Below are positions 45,634 through 58,014 of a stretch of DNA of 64,000 bases, one piece after another. A model generated the notes under the pieces. The model saw only the letters and a list, made by a program, of their open reading frames with translations. It was not told where the DNA came from and made no database searches. Source of the stretch: Hyaloscypha bicolor E. Its lineage: Eukaryota > Ascomycota > Leotiomycetes > Helotiales > Hyaloscyphaceae. The first letter of the stretch is position 1, and the number at the start of each line of letters is the position of its first letter. The translations under genes were made by a program, and so were the position numbers. The stretch spans positions 124,001 to 188,000 of the forward strand of contig NW_020194521.1 in NCBI RefSeq assembly GCF_002865645.1. Reading direction: 5' to 3'.

Positions 45634-46978
45634 ATGTTTCCCTCCTTCGTCCCAGACAAGGCTAGGCCTCTAGCTACAAGGCCTCATCTCATCCCAAGCA
45701 TCTTCCTCGTTTGCCTAGTTGGCACTGTTCTGCCTCCTAGCCTGGCCAACACCCTCTCGGTCTCAGCCATCACCCTCTACCTTTCAGCTCAGATACCCAA
45801 GGCGACTTCAGGGAAGTTTGCTCAAGACTACATGCTCCCAATTCAGACCCTTCTACTCATCACTCAATGGTTAGACTTCTGCGTCCTTCACTTGCCGGAT
45901 GAGTTCTCTCGCGACGAAGACAAGGAGAAGATTCCGAAAACTTGGTGGGAAAAGCTGAGCTGGTCATGGAGCCTAAATACGACATATCGAGGTATAGGAT
46001 GGAATTGGAAAGTCAAGAATGTTCCGGAAGCGGCACCCCTCTCAACCAAAAAATGGTAAGTACTCATTGGCGATGCCTTGCAGCCACTGACAAGTTCAGG
46101 AAGTTCGTCGCAACAGAGGCTCTGAAAGCTTGTATTTGGTACCTCCTCTACGATTTGTGCCGGTACCCATTCACCGTGTCATTGTACAAGTCCATGTCCG
46201 CCCCAGACATCTTTTCTGATTCGTTGCCCAAACAAGCTTTCTTTGCTCTGATGGTCGGGATCATGAATTACTGTGCTCTCAATTTGCAGTATTCAGCGGG
46301 TTCTGCCCTGGCCGTGGCGACCGGGTTGTACACCCCGCAAGATTGGCCTCCAATTATGGGTCGCCTGAGTGATGTGTCATCCGTTCGAGCTTTTTGGGGT
46401 AAGTTCTGGCACCAGAACCTCAGAAGGGTATGTAATTATGTTGGGACTGAAATCAGCAGGTGGCTTACAGTACTAACCTCAAACAGAAACTTACCCTCCC
46501 ATTCAATCTCATTACTAAGTATATCCCCATCCGGCATGGCACCCTGGTGTCCAGATACACACAACTATACCTGGCATTTATTACTACGACTGCAATCCAC
46601 CACATAGGCGCCATGAATATGCCCACCAGCTCCAACGCGAACAACCTAAGTCAGGCGGCGTTCTTTATGTTGCAACCCGCGGCAATCACTCTGGAAGACT
46701 TTGTTGTTTACCTTGCGAAGAAAGCTGGAGTGAAGGAGTCCCGTAATATCTACCCACCATCCCAGAGATACGGATACTAATTGCACGAGTTGACAGGATT
46801 CACGAGAGCTATTGGAAGTGCGTGGACATTTGTATGGTTCACGTACACTTTGAGATTTGCAGTTGCTTTTTTTGCCAACTCTGGTGTACTGTCAGAGGAA
46901 GTCTTACCAAGCGCCATTCACGAGGCATTGGGATTGATCAAACGACATTCAGGAGGGCCTGGTTTGGAGGAACTGTGA
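45634..46978 (+). CDS. membrane-bound O-acyltransferase (wax synthase-like)
   Basis: Four exons: 45634-46055, 46100-46427, 46487-46742, 46797-46978; 395 residues, every junction in phase. The third intron has TACTAAT and GACAG and removes an in-frame stop. Family marks: the N-terminal TRPHLIPSIF, the hydrophobic helices, DWPPIMGRLSDVSSVRAFWG, then KFWHQNLRR (the wax-synthase WPPLFG...FWGRFWHQ block). A conserved His lies in a later helix (TTAIHHIGAM). Such enzymes transfer acyl groups to alcohols in the ER; fungal members often acetylate terpenoids. The substrate is unknown and no terpene cluster is visible nearby. The start at 45634 (MFPSFVPDKARPL) is the first ATG in the open frame. Confidence 0.87.
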
Positions 46979-47677
46979 ATCAAGTACAGCTTTGATATGA
47001 TAACCACTAGGCTAAGTGCATCAAAGTGTTCAGGAACGCCTCCGCTCAGATGTTTGGGAGGAAGTGGCAGAAGTCCAGAACCTACAATTTCGTAAGTAGT
47101 GTATATGCCTAGAGAATCTCTACCATACCTTGAAATTACCCTTCTCAACCAGGTTGCAATTTGTTCTGATGGCGTTCACCGGTTCCCCCCCTTTTTGCGT
47201 CGTCGGCCGAATTGGCTCCTCAGTGCTTTTGGTAAAGGGACTCATCACCAAGGTATAGTGTTTGACTAGAGAGACCAAAAATATTAACTTCGGGCTCTCA
47301 ATAACAAACTGAGAATTATTGGTCACAGGGCGCGGGCATCGAGAGTTCAGGAGCTCAGGGGCTAGCTCGCGTAATCTCGCCCTTGATGAAGAGATGATCA
47401 ACTCCGAAATGTTCGTAGTGAATAACAAGTTAACTTATTAAATCCAATGCCCCATTCTAAACTCAAGCACATCCACCCCATTCGTGAATACCACCTTTCC
47501 CTACCCAATCTTCTCTCAACCCATTCCCAATACTTAGCACACCCTCCGTCGCCTTTCCCGCCTAGATTCCATGCCACTCTCCAAGCACTCAAACCCCAGC
47601 ATTAAACTACCAGTATCTAACCATCGACCCAAGAGCCAACAGTCAACGACCACCCCAAGCAACCTCATCCTCCAAAA
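46979..47677. other. intergenic, no gene seen
   Basis: 3' flank of the acyltransferase and 5' flank of a small ORF. Frames are short and unrecognised. Confidence 0.4.
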
Positions 47678-48067
47678 ATGAAACCCCCCTCAGCCACCCC
47701 CTCACAAAACCCCAATCCCAACCCAGCCCTCACCCGCCTCTCATGCATCCCCTCGCGCATCAAACACGGCATCTCGACTTGGCCCAGGGAATGCCTTGCT
47801 TTTAACACTCAATATACAACTTCCCTCTCTCTTTTAACATTCATGGAATCATGTCGAGAAGCAGCACGGCTCATTAATAGCGCGGAAACCCGGGATGCGA
47901 AAGAAATTATACTACCGATATCCAAGCAAGAAACGCTAGAAAGTTTGCTTTGGGAAGAAATCCGTCTACGGGAAGGGGAGAGAGGAGAGGAGAAGGGGGT
48001 ATGGGAGGTGTGTGGGTGTAAGGGGTGTGAGAAGTGGAGTGCTAGGAGGGCTGAGGTTGTTGGTTAG
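47678..48067 (+). CDS. hypothetical 129-residue protein
   Basis: Single frame from an ATG. The N-terminus is Pro/Asn-rich (PSQNPNPNPALTRLSC), the middle is helical (SLLTFMESCREAARLINSAE) and the C-terminus has a CGCKGCEKW cluster that could bind a metal. No signal peptide. No family recognised. It reads like a real protein but lacks independent support. Confidence 0.4.
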   Translation: MKPPSATPSQNPNPNPALTRLSCIPSRIKHGISTWPRECLAFNTQYTTSLSLLTFMESCREAARLINSAETRDAKEIILPISKQETLESLLWEEIRLREGERGEEKGVWEVCGCKGCEKWSARRAEVVG

Positions 48068-48381
48068 GTTCAGTTTGAGGAAAGGGAGGGCATCTTTCGT
48101 AGTTTTCACACGTTGAACCGAATCAGAGAGTTCAAGCATAGATGTGCAACTTGTTGATTTCTGCAAGTGTTCCCTCTTCAATGTTACATACTAGCAATCC
48201 AGGGTGTCTGCAACAGTCAAATCCTATTTGAAGCAAGGTGCTGCTCACCCACCAGCGTCAACTTGCCATCTAATTCCACCTGTGTTCATTGAAATTGAAT
48301 GAAAATGCTCAGATCACTCAACCCTTTTGCAATCAAGCAACCGCTAGCCTCTCAGTTTGCACACCGTGCAGCTTCGATTTT

Positions 48382-49920
48382 TCATACCACGAACAAGACC
48401 CAGGTGAGAGCATGCGATTTAGAGTCAAGGTGTTGGTGTAGCTCAAGCTGGTTCAGGAATCCGATCTTGCGTTCACTGCATCCCAGAACCTCGTCTTTGT
48501 GAAAAGGTGACTCTTCAAAGTGGCGTTGAACTCCCTCCTCGTCTTCGAAACTCTCCTTGCAATCACTGCAGTAGTTCTCCTGGTGTAAGAGACGCAACTT
48601 ATAGCCTTGACAGTAAATGCCTTGGCCGTGAACAACAGAAGCATGACTCTGGTTCATGATGGGCTGTGCAGTAACTGGCGGGGTCGGAGTAGTTGGAGGC
48701 GGGGCTTGCTGGCCCAAATTGATAGACGGGTTTGCAACCGAAGGGTTAATCGCGGCCTTTATTGCAACTGGAGGATGAGGGACAGACTTGTGAAATTCGA
48801 CGTGTTCGGCAATCTCGAACAAAGCAGGGCAGACGTTGCATCGAAAGAGATGACTTGCGAAGACGTGAACAATGAGTTGTTGGAGGTTTGCGAATATCTT
48901 GGGGCACTTGTTGCATTTGCAGACGTGGACATCTATCCGATGTTGCTCAACTGCCTCTTGGCTTTCGAAGATACCACCACACTCTCTGCACTTGAATGAG
49001 TGGGCGTCCGCGGGATGCTTTTGCAATGAATCCGGACTGCTCAGGATATGTTCGCATCTATTTCATTTGAAGTTGTGTGCGGAAAGGTGGTGATCGACAA
49101 GCTCTCGAGGGCTCCTGAAAATTGCTGGACATTTCTCGCACTTGAACTCATACCTATCCGTGGTGTGGTCGCCAAGAGCAGCCAAGCTACCAAGGACCAA
49201 AGCGCATTTCTTGCACTCGAAGCTGTGCGTATCTCCGATATGTCGCTGCATTCCGGTCTCAGATCTGAACTTCAGATTGCATTTCGGGCATTTGAAAGCG
49301 TGGGCCTCGGCCACATGACTCTGTAGTTCTGCTTGGGTTTTGAAAGTCGCAGGGCACTCATCGCAGTTGAAGATGTGCAACGCCTTGTTGTGCTCGTCCA
49401 GGGTAGCTTGGTTGTCGAATGTGGCTTTGCAGGGCTCACAACGTGGGAGTGAGGGCGGGGAAACATGCTGCTGAGGTGCAGAATTCGTGGTGGAGATTTC
49501 ATTTCGATTTGGAGCACCGAATCTGTGTCCAGTGGAATCGAGATGAGCTTGGAGGATGGCGTGAGTTCGGAAGCCAACGGAGCAGCGCATGCATTTGTGG
49601 GAATGAACATCGTTGTTATGCATGTCAAGAGCGCCCTGGGTATTGAAGTTTCGGTTGCACGGAGAGCAGCCGAATAGGTGAGCGTCCTTCACATGGTCAT
49701 CGACTTGCTCCTGGGTCCAGAATATCGAATCGCAGGCTGGACATTCGAAGTCATGCACGGCGTCCTCGTGCTACCCCAGACTCTCCTGGCTAGCGAAGAT
49801 CCTATCACAATAGCCGCAAGCCCATGCTTTGGCCTGTCCAAATTCCGAGAGATGTGCGTAGAGGTGTGATCGACTGTCGAAGGCTGCTCCATTGCAGGTG
49901 TAGCATCGGGGCGTAGGCAT
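48382..49920 (-). pseudogene. C2H2 zinc-finger protein with two in-frame stop codons
   Basis: One continuous minus-strand frame from the ATG at 49920 (MPTPRCYTCNGAAFDS) to the stop at 48382 (512 codons) encodes about a dozen C2H2-type fingers, for example CPACDSIFWTQEQVDDHVKD and CDECPATFKTQAELQSHVAE. It is broken by TAG at 49771-49773 (in ESLG*HEDAVHDF, expected Gln, C-to-T) and by TGA at 49063-49065 (in NFK*NRCEHI, where a finger Cys TGC is expected). No frameshift separates the pieces. Otherwise sequence-specific DNA or RNA binding would be expected. A Pro-rich linker (PPPTTPTPP) splits the array. Sequencing error, strain-specific nonsense or a true pseudogene are possible. Confidence 0.72.
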
Positions 49921-50853
49921 TTCGTCGAGTTCACCTCGAGGCATTCTGTCTGCTGGTAGAAAGGTGAGGTCGCGCTGAAGAAGATAAGAGAAACTTCAAC
50001 CTACAGGTCGTTGAACTTGAAGAGACCTCGCGTTAGGTTCTGCCCAGCTTCGGACGTGTACTGCTGGGATCTTGCTTCATGACGAGGGGTAGAAGAAGAT
50101 TGGGCAGTCCGAAGACGTTGTATTTTACGAAAGAAAGCCCGCGGTACCAGCAGCGTGGCCCGCAGCACATGGGGAAAGAAGATGGTGGTTGATGCAGGAA
50201 AGTTTGGAACAGGTTGAGGAAGGAAAGTTGGGAAGATTGTTGGTTGAAGTTGAATTTTAGTGCGATTCGCTTTCACATTGCCGCCGCGATTTCCTCAAAT
50301 ACCGACTTTCCGCAGCTCTACAGGAAAGGAGGAACGATCTTACACTACCGTTACAGCTTCTTCAACCAAAATGCTGGCAAAAATGCCCAGAAAAGATTTG
50401 AGAATGGAATCACGTGATTAGTTACCCCTTTCTTTCTCGGTCCAAAGAAAACAATCCCACTGATCTTCTCCCCGTCCTCACATCTCACAGCAACATCACG
50501 CCTGCACCTCCACCCCCCAAAAACTTCACCAGAAACCCACGCTGAATAAACCCGCCATCAAACACCCGATTATCCATATCGCACTCGGTAATGCCCACAT
50601 TATATCCATTGCAGTGTTAAAAGCTTGGGATTTGCTGTCGTTTGTCGCAGAGAGCTCCGCTTTGCGCTTTGCTGTGGAACTTTGGGGGCGCCGGTAAAGC
50701 AGCCGGGGGGGGTGGGTCCCTAGGTCGGCTGGGTGGAAGTTAGTTGAGAAATGGGACTTCGATGGTTTGAAGGAGGAGATAAGAGGGAGGAGATTGGCGA
50801 GTAAGTGGAAGGGCCATGGCGGCTCCTGCTCTTTATTCTCCTTTGTTAAATTA
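49921..50853. other. intergenic, no gene seen
   Basis: 5' flank of the zinc-finger gene and 3' flank of the carboxylesterase pseudogene. No coding signal. Confidence 0.45.
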
Positions 50854-51660
50854 TCATTGGGTCAAATAATACCCCAGGGGCAAATCTAAAACAGCACAAG
50901 CCGCTTTTTCTCCAAACTCAGTCTGATGACTAGACCACTGCAACCTCCTCATCGTAAGACCACCTTCCCTGACCAGCTCCCAAACACCTGCCGCAGAAAG
51001 CTCTGCACTAGCATTTGTATGTCCTCTTGCTGGCAGGAAGCTAGGGAGGGATTTGGCATGTATGGAGTGATGAAGTTGGCCTAAGAATCCACGATGAATT
51101 GTGAGAAACGCAAATCGTCGTCGTTGCGTAGGGGCAAGCCAATGAATGCGAGATTGCTGAATGCGTAGCTGGAGAGTGTCACTTGGTTTCTCTTTTCTCC
51201 CTCGCGAAGAAGCATTGAAATTCGAACCTCCTCAAACTCTCCTTCTTGAATTTATCTGCGAGGCAAAATTGGGCCTCGAGAATTACTTACTACAGATCCC
51301 CGGAATGACATTTGAAATACTCCAATGAAGGATCCCAATATGGATGTTCAGGAGTCGGAGGCGGGTGACACACAGGCGAATTCGGATCCCGATCATATAA
51401 CGAGTAACTCCGATTAAACTCAAAATAATAAATATCCTTAAACAACTTATTTTTGAACCGTGCATATGCAGTCACAGCATCGGGGCAACGGAATGTAGCG
51501 TCGGAAAATAAATGCGGAGTAACATTAAAGACATTGAGCGTTGCGTTTGGTGTTGTTGATTCGGGAAATTGTCTTCTATAATCTGCCACGAAAACTTCCG
51601 TCACTAAAGTCCGTTTCTGTCTTTGGACGTAAGCAGTCGCTGCTCTAACCGGAGCCGAGC
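50854..51660 (-). pseudogene. type-B carboxylesterase, C-terminal half, broken
   Basis: Minus-strand frames give the C-terminal half of a fungal carboxylesterase/lipase: LVTEVFVADYRRQFPESTTP, FRCPDAVTAYARF, YYFEFNRSYSLYDRDPNSPV, HPYWDPSLEYFKCHSG with the catalytic His (HSG-type), then after an intron-like gap GLPLRNDDDLRFSQFIVDS, a TAG where Trp is expected (G-to-A), a frameshift, and FLPARGHTNASAELSAAGVW and MRRLQWSSHQTEFGE to a stop at 50854. The N-terminal half with the GESAG nucleophile is missing and sequence turns into an AT-rich block at about 51.68 kb. Product inactive. Confidence 0.72.
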
Positions 51661-51679
51661 CCTAAGTCCTAAGCACGCT

Positions 51680-54060
51680 AATAACTTAGCTAGATTATAC
51701 TTAGGGGGCCTTCTTTTAACTTCCTCGCAAATCGGTTCTAGTTTCTATATTATCTAAATATTAATCTTACGAATATTTATTATCCAGAATATAATTACTT
51801 CTTTTAACTTATTAAGATATTATAATAATATTTATTTCTATTTTCTTATTAAACTTATTAAAAGTTCTTAAAGTAGGATTTAAATCTTATTTAGTTTAGT
51901 TATATATAATTAGTAATTTAGCTTTATAATTTAATATTATTATATATAACTTTATTTTTATTAAATATTTATTTAACTTTAATATTATATTAAAAAAGAA
52001 TTATATTTAAAAAAAAAGAATTATATTTAAAAAAAGAATTATATTTAAAAAAGAATTATATTAAAAAAGAATTATATTAAAAAAGAATTATATTAAAGTT
52101 TTATATTAAATAACTTCTATATTTATTAGCCTTATTATATAATAGTAAAATTATATTAAAAAGTAATTATATTATATTATAAGTTATTTTTTTTAAAAAT
52201 AAAATATATATATATAAATATTATAAAATAAGATAATTTTAATATAATTAAGAAATTAATATATTATAAGTAAATTAAATTAATTTAATAATTAAAAAGT
52301 TTCCTATTTATATAAATAAAACTTTATAACTATTAAAAAAAAGTAAATTTATTTTAATAATTACATTTAATATATATATAATACTAATATTAAATAAAAG
52401 TTATATTATAATTTAACAACGTTAAAAAGCTTATTAAAATTTTAATAAAAAGAATTATATTAATAATAATATTAGAATTATAATAAATAAATAAAAGAAG
52501 AATTAATTAAATATAAAAAATATAAAATAGTAATATTATATTAATTAGAAATTACTAAAATTTTAATAAAATTAAATATATATTTCTAATAATTCTTTAA
52601 AAGTCTTATATATAAAAATAGCTTAGTTTCTTTCTTAATATTTAAAGATTTGACTTTTAGCTATTAAAGTTTCTTTATTTGATTTAATTAATATTTATTT
52701 ATTTTATATTTTTTTAAAAGAAATTATAAAGAAATTATTAATAAAAAATAGTTTTATATATAATTTAAACTCGAGTTATAATTATTTTTATAAATATAAA
52801 AAGATATAAAAGCTTTTAAAAATATATAATAATAAATAACTTCTTTTTTAATTTTAGTATATATTAAAATTAAAACCTATATTATTATAAAAATTAATAT
52901 TAGATTTTAAATTTTTTATTTCATTATAATTATAATTATATTATTTTTCATTTTTCATTAGTATTAGTTATAATATAATTATTAGTTTGAAAATAGTAAT
53001 AGAAGCTTATTATAAATATATTATTATATATATAAACTTAAATTATAAAATTTGTTATTATATAATAAAAATATAATTTAAAGAGAGTTTTTTAATATAA
53101 AACTTTAATTTATTTTATATTATTATTTATTTAACTTATTTAAAGCTTTTTATATTTTTATTAATTATTAAATTATTAATTTTAATATTTTGATTTTTAT
53201 AATTATTAAACTTTCTTTTATTTTTTTTTATAAAGCCTAACTTTTAAATATAATATTATAATTAGAAATAGAAATATTTTATATAATAAAATCGAAATTA
53301 TTTTGGTTTTTAATATTATAATTTAATATTCTTTTTAGTAATCTCAAAATTGTATTTCTTTATTTATTACTTTAATTCAAATTAAGTATTAAGCCTTAAA
53401 TATATTAATAAGTTAATTAGATTTATTTAAAAAAAACTCTTTTAATTTTAAATAATAATTAATCTTTCAAGTTTAGTTCTATTTTTAAACTTGAAATAAT
53501 TATTACTTTAACTTAAATTATAATTTAATTCTTAAATATAATAATAAAATAATAAAATAATAATCTAAATACTATATATTCTTTTAATATATTATGACTT
53601 TTATTATACTTTATTAGAATAATAATATAAAAGAATAAAGTTCAGACTCTTACTAGTATTATATAAATACTTAACCGCTATATTTCTAATAGGGAATCGG
53701 TTCTGGTTTCCCTATTTACCTTATATAGGGCCGATTTTGAATCCCTAGCAATGCATAAAGTACGCGTCATGCAAAACTTTAATATTGCATATAAACACTT
53801 GATAAGGAAAAATCCGCATTATATAAACCTAACATCACGCCATTATAATCATTCGGCAGTTCTCTCTTACAAATTGCTTAAAACGCCTTATAAGCAAGGG
53901 AAACTAATATGCAAGAACTACCGATACGCAAATTACACTAAAATTTGTGTGGGTAAACCGTGGAAAGTTGCACTATTACTAGGCCTTAGTTTTTTGCTCT
54001 TAAAATTTAATACGCTTAAGGGCCTAGGTTTAAATTAAAAGTATGATTAATTACCTTAAT
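51680..54060. other. AT-rich, RIP-like isochore
   Basis: About 2.4 kb of nearly pure A+T up to 53.65 kb, then a transition to 54.06 kb. Contains a tandem array of AAAAGAATTATATT units (52000-52098). The ORF at 53751-54038 is low-complexity and has no homology. No gene recognised. Confidence 0.75.
52000..52098. repeat. tandem repeat, about 17-22-bp unit
   Basis: Six or so head-to-tail copies of an AAAAAAGAATTATATT(T) unit with variable A-tract length. Lies inside the AT-rich block, with no coding capacity. Confidence 0.7.
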
Positions 54061-54280
54061 TATTTTTTGACACACTGAATACGACGACCCTGCTTTGCCA
54101 AGGGTGGGTGAAAGCAAGATCATATCGGCTAAGATGATGGTATTTCTTGAACAAATACCGCTGTCAAGAGAGAAATCTTTGATCCTTCGCTTTACCATCG
54201 CTCTTCAGCACAAGCTACTCTTCTGCTAGCGATTCGTTTCATACAGGACAGACAAACCACAATTAGCAACGAACGCTACA

Positions 54281-56135
54281 ATGCTGCTTCTCAACTGCCT
54301 TAATGTGATCGGCGTTGCAGCCGTTATAGTATAATAGCTCGCTTCATACTTCACTTAGGATACTCACACTGTGGCAGGGCTTGCTTTTTTGCGCCTTTCG
54401 GATGGTATACAACATCTTCTTCCACCCGCTCGCCAAATTTCCGGGTCCGCCGCTCTGGAAGGCAACTTGCCTACCCTATGTCTACTACATGGCGAAGGGC
54501 AAACTTACTTTTCGCCTGCTACCGTTGCACGCGAAGTACGGCTCGGTAGTGCGCATTGCCCCAGACGAGCTCTCGTTTACCGCAGCCGAGGCCTGGACTG
54601 ATATTTATGGCCATCGGGTTGGCATGAATGCAGGCGTGGACGAGCTGCCCAAGTCCGAGAGGTTTTACCGAACGAAGGGTACCTTACCCAATATCATCGG
54701 TGAGAATCGCGAGAACCATGCATTGCTAAGGCGAGTGTTAAGCCATGGGTTCAGCGAGCGTAGTCTACGCGAGCAGGAGCCCATCATTGTGGGGTATGTC
54801 GATCAGCTAGTGCGCCAACTGCGGAAGTACTGCGTTGATGGGGATCGTCCGGATGAGAAGAGACGAGGACGGATGGACCTGAAATCGTGGTATAATTGGG
54901 TTACAGTCGATATAATCAGTGATCTGACTTTCGGGGAGGGGTCCGGCTGCCTAGAGCGTGCTGCGTACGATCCATGGGTAGTGGCCATTAATGGCACCAT
55001 CGAGGATTTCATACCGCTGCTGGTCCTCAGGTACCTGGGGCTCGAGGATCCGTTTAACTGGCTGGTGAGACGATTCTTCAACAAGAAGCGCAAGAATCGT
55101 ATGTCCACTCCCTCTCTTATCACCACTTTTGTGGCTCTAGTCTTCGGTCATTAGTCTAATTGATCTCAATCACTAAATCTTTATATTCTAGATACTCAGC
55201 AGTCGACGGAAAAGCTGCGCCGCCGCATGGATTTAGAAACGCAGAGGCCAGATTTTATCGATTGCATTTTGCAAAAGAAGGACGCCTGGGTATGGTCACG
55301 CCAACACCATTCTACTTGGTCGTGCTGACCAAAACAATGGTTTAGAATCTCCAGTTCGAACAGCTCTTGGGTAACGCAAGTACGCTCTTGGTTGCCGGCT
55401 CGGAGACAACAGCTACACTCCTTACCGCCATGACTTTCATTTTATTAAAGCACCCGGAGGCGTTGAACAAATTGACACAGGAAATACGTTCTTCATTCAC
55501 CTCAGATAACGAGATCACTTTGGCCTCAGTCACAAACTTACCGTATATGCTTGCCTGCCTGAATGAGGCAATGCGATATTATCCACCTGTTCCTATCGGC
55601 CCGCTCCGAACGGTTCCTAAAGGAGGTGTGAACATTGCGGGCCATTTCGTCCCTGAAGGAACCGATGTTGCTGTGTGGCATTGGCCTATGTTCCATGACC
55701 CCAAGCACTTCGAACGCCCGATGGAATATCGTCCAGAGCGATTTTTGAGAGACGGATCTGCCCCTATGTTCCATGACCCTAGGCAGTTCAAACGCGACAC
55801 GGAACCTCCTTCGGAGCGAGTTTCCAAGGACCGGTCTCCGGAGTTCGCTGGCGATAATCTCAAAATGGTCCAGCCCTTTAACATTGGCCCAAGAAACTGT
55901 TTGGGTCGCAAGTAAGTCGACCTGCCCTCACTCTGCTAAACAACCCGCTGACATACTTGGCAGCCTAGCGTATGCTGAAATGCGGCTCATTCTCGCGCGC
56001 ATGATTTTTAACTTTGATATTGAACTTGCGGATCCGGATTTCAATTGGTTGGATCAAAAAGCATACTTCTTATGGTCGAAGCTGCCCTTAGACGCGTACT
56101 TGACACCAGTGACGAAGAATGAGCAGCAGCGATGA
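54281..56135 (+). CDS. cytochrome P450 monooxygenase with internal duplication
   Basis: Five exons: 54281-54328, 54378-55098, 55192-55289, 55346-55911, 55964-56135; 534 residues in phase. The short first exon supplies the membrane anchor (MLLLNCLNVIGVAAVI). Then comes the hinge FFHPLAKFPGP and the P450 core: I-helix AGSETTAT, K-helix ExxR in NEAMRYYPP, PERF, and the haem loop FNIGPRNCLGR with the Cys near residue 474. It resembles the CYP65/isotrichodermin-hydroxylase-like group of ER-bound enzymes that oxidise secondary metabolites; the assignment is by overall look. Odd: residues following the K-helix contain a tandem duplication of 26 residues (MFHDPKHFERP... then MFHDPRQFKRD...). The gene sits isolated between two AT-rich blocks yet its frame is intact. 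Confidence 0.88.
55685..55840 (+). repeat. 78-bp tandem duplication inside the P450 coding sequence
   Basis: Two adjacent 78-bp units (55685-55762 and 55763-55840) align without gaps. Both begin CCTATGTTCCATGACCC and both carry the GAGCGA core of the PERF/SERV motif. The second copy has diverged. Length divisible by three keeps the reading frame. Confidence 0.75.
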
Positions 56136-56399
56136 GTCAGACGATAAACGAGCCAGAGTTGGACTTTTTACGGTTAAACAATTGTCGAGGGAAGAATGCC
56201 GTTTGCCTCTTTTGCGTGTCAAGTTGAAACTTACTATTTACTCTTTATAGCATTACGCCTAGTTTTACCTACTTGTGCACTGTTTATAGCGTGGTGCATT
56301 CAATTAACTTTTACGTTATTCTTATCAAGAATTCTTGGTCGAAATATTTTACTTTCTCCCAGAGCTCAATTGGGATTTAGCTATTTATTAGAATTAAGT

Positions 56400-57520
56400 G
56401 CCTGAACTAGTTAAAAGTTTAAAGATTTTTACTTTTTAAATATAATATATTTAATTACTTAGTACCTTATTTATTTCAATTAAAGTTTTTATTTAGTAAT
56501 TTATATAATATATTATAATAATAAAATATATTTAGTAACTCGTCTTAATATTACTTTAGAAGTTTCTTTTATTATAATTAAATAAAAGAATAAAGTTTAA
56601 ATTTAAATTAATGTTTTTAATATTTTAAAGTATTTAATTTTATAATTTTTAAATCTTTCTAATTAGCTTTCTAATTATATTTTATTATTTTGCCTTAAAA
56701 TTCTTTTAAATAAATATATTATTAAAATTATTATTATAGCTTATAAATAAATTAATAAACTAGTTAAAATTAAATATAATAAATTTTTCTTTAATTTTTT
56801 TAAACTTAGCTTAAAATAGAATTAATAAATAGAATTCATATTTAATATAATAATTAGATTTCTTTTAAATACTTTTTGAATAAAACTATTTTAATTTAAT
56901 AAAGAATTTTAATTGCCTTTAATTCCGTATTTTTTTTAATAATAATAATTAATAAAAAGAGTTTTATATAATATTTATAAATCTTATAGATTTTTTTTAA
57001 AATAATAATAAAAACTTAAAAAATAAAGTTTCTTAGAATAAATTTTATTTTTAAATTTATATAACTTTAAGCTTTTAAAACTTCTTATTAATATAAATTC
57101 TTTAATATTAAATATATTACTAAAGAAAATTTTATTATATTTTATTTTATTAAATTAAGACTTTTAAATAAAGTATTATTAAATTAATTCTTATAAATTA
57201 ATTATATTATTTTAGTAAAATATAATTGAATTCTTTTTAAATAAAATTATATAAGTTTATAATATAATTATTTCTTATATAATACTTGCTTTTTAAAATA
57301 TTTATATAAAATATATAAATGAAGTTAATATTTCTATTTCTTATTTCTTAATTTTTTCTTCTTAATTCTTTATATTAATATAGCTATTACTTTAGAAGTT
57401 ATATAATTAGTTATAAGACTTAAAAGTAATAAAATATAAGTAAAAATATATATATATATAAGATATAATTATATAATTTCGCGTTTTATAAATAATTATT
57501 TATATTTTATTATTTTATAA
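56400..57520. other. AT-rich, RIP-like isochore, left part
   Basis: Abrupt loss of G+C about 270 bp after the P450 stop. No open frame of note and no recognisable repeat ends before 57.52 kb. Confidence 0.75.
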
Positions 57521-58014
57521 ACTAGTATATTATAAAATATATATATTTTTTTCTAGCTTTCTATATTTTAGTTTTCTCTTTTTTCGCTTTAAATCTTTTA
57601 TTTTACTTTTTAAGCCCTAAATATTATATCTATAATAATATTTAAAGTTTATTTCTTTTAATTCTATAAAGAATTTTAAATAAACTAATTTAGAATTATT
57701 AGAAATATAAATATTATTAAAGTAATAGAATTTCAGAAATATAAGTAATAGATTCTAGAATAATAAAAGCAAAAAGCTTTAGAATTCTTTAAGAAATTAA
57801 ATATTTGTATTTTTATAAATATATATTAGTAATATATTAGAATTTTCTTTAAAAACCCGAAAATTAAAAAAAATTATATAAAGGCTATTCTATAATTAAA
57901 TTCTAAAATAATAGATATTTATAGACTAATAATTTAATTATTACTTTTAAGCCCTATTTTATAACCTTATAAGCCTTATATATATATTAGTAATAAAATT
58001 ATTAGAAAGAATAT
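57521..58014. repeat. left copy of direct repeat (putative LTR), heavily mutated
   Basis: Shares long collinear stretches with 63183-64000, for example AAGTAATAGATTCTAGAATA and AAAACCCGAAAATTAAA. Most differences are C/T or G/A, with T or A here where the right copy has C or G. Confidence 0.72.

Noticed and set aside
53751..54038. 95-codon frame in the AT-rich flank
   Set aside because: Composition is Lys/Asn/Tyr/Ile-rich as expected from A+T bias; no homology and no gene context.
56196..56405. Hydrophobic 69-codon frame after the P450
   Set aside because: It begins in 3' flanking sequence and its hydrophobicity follows from T-rich codons at the isochore border.
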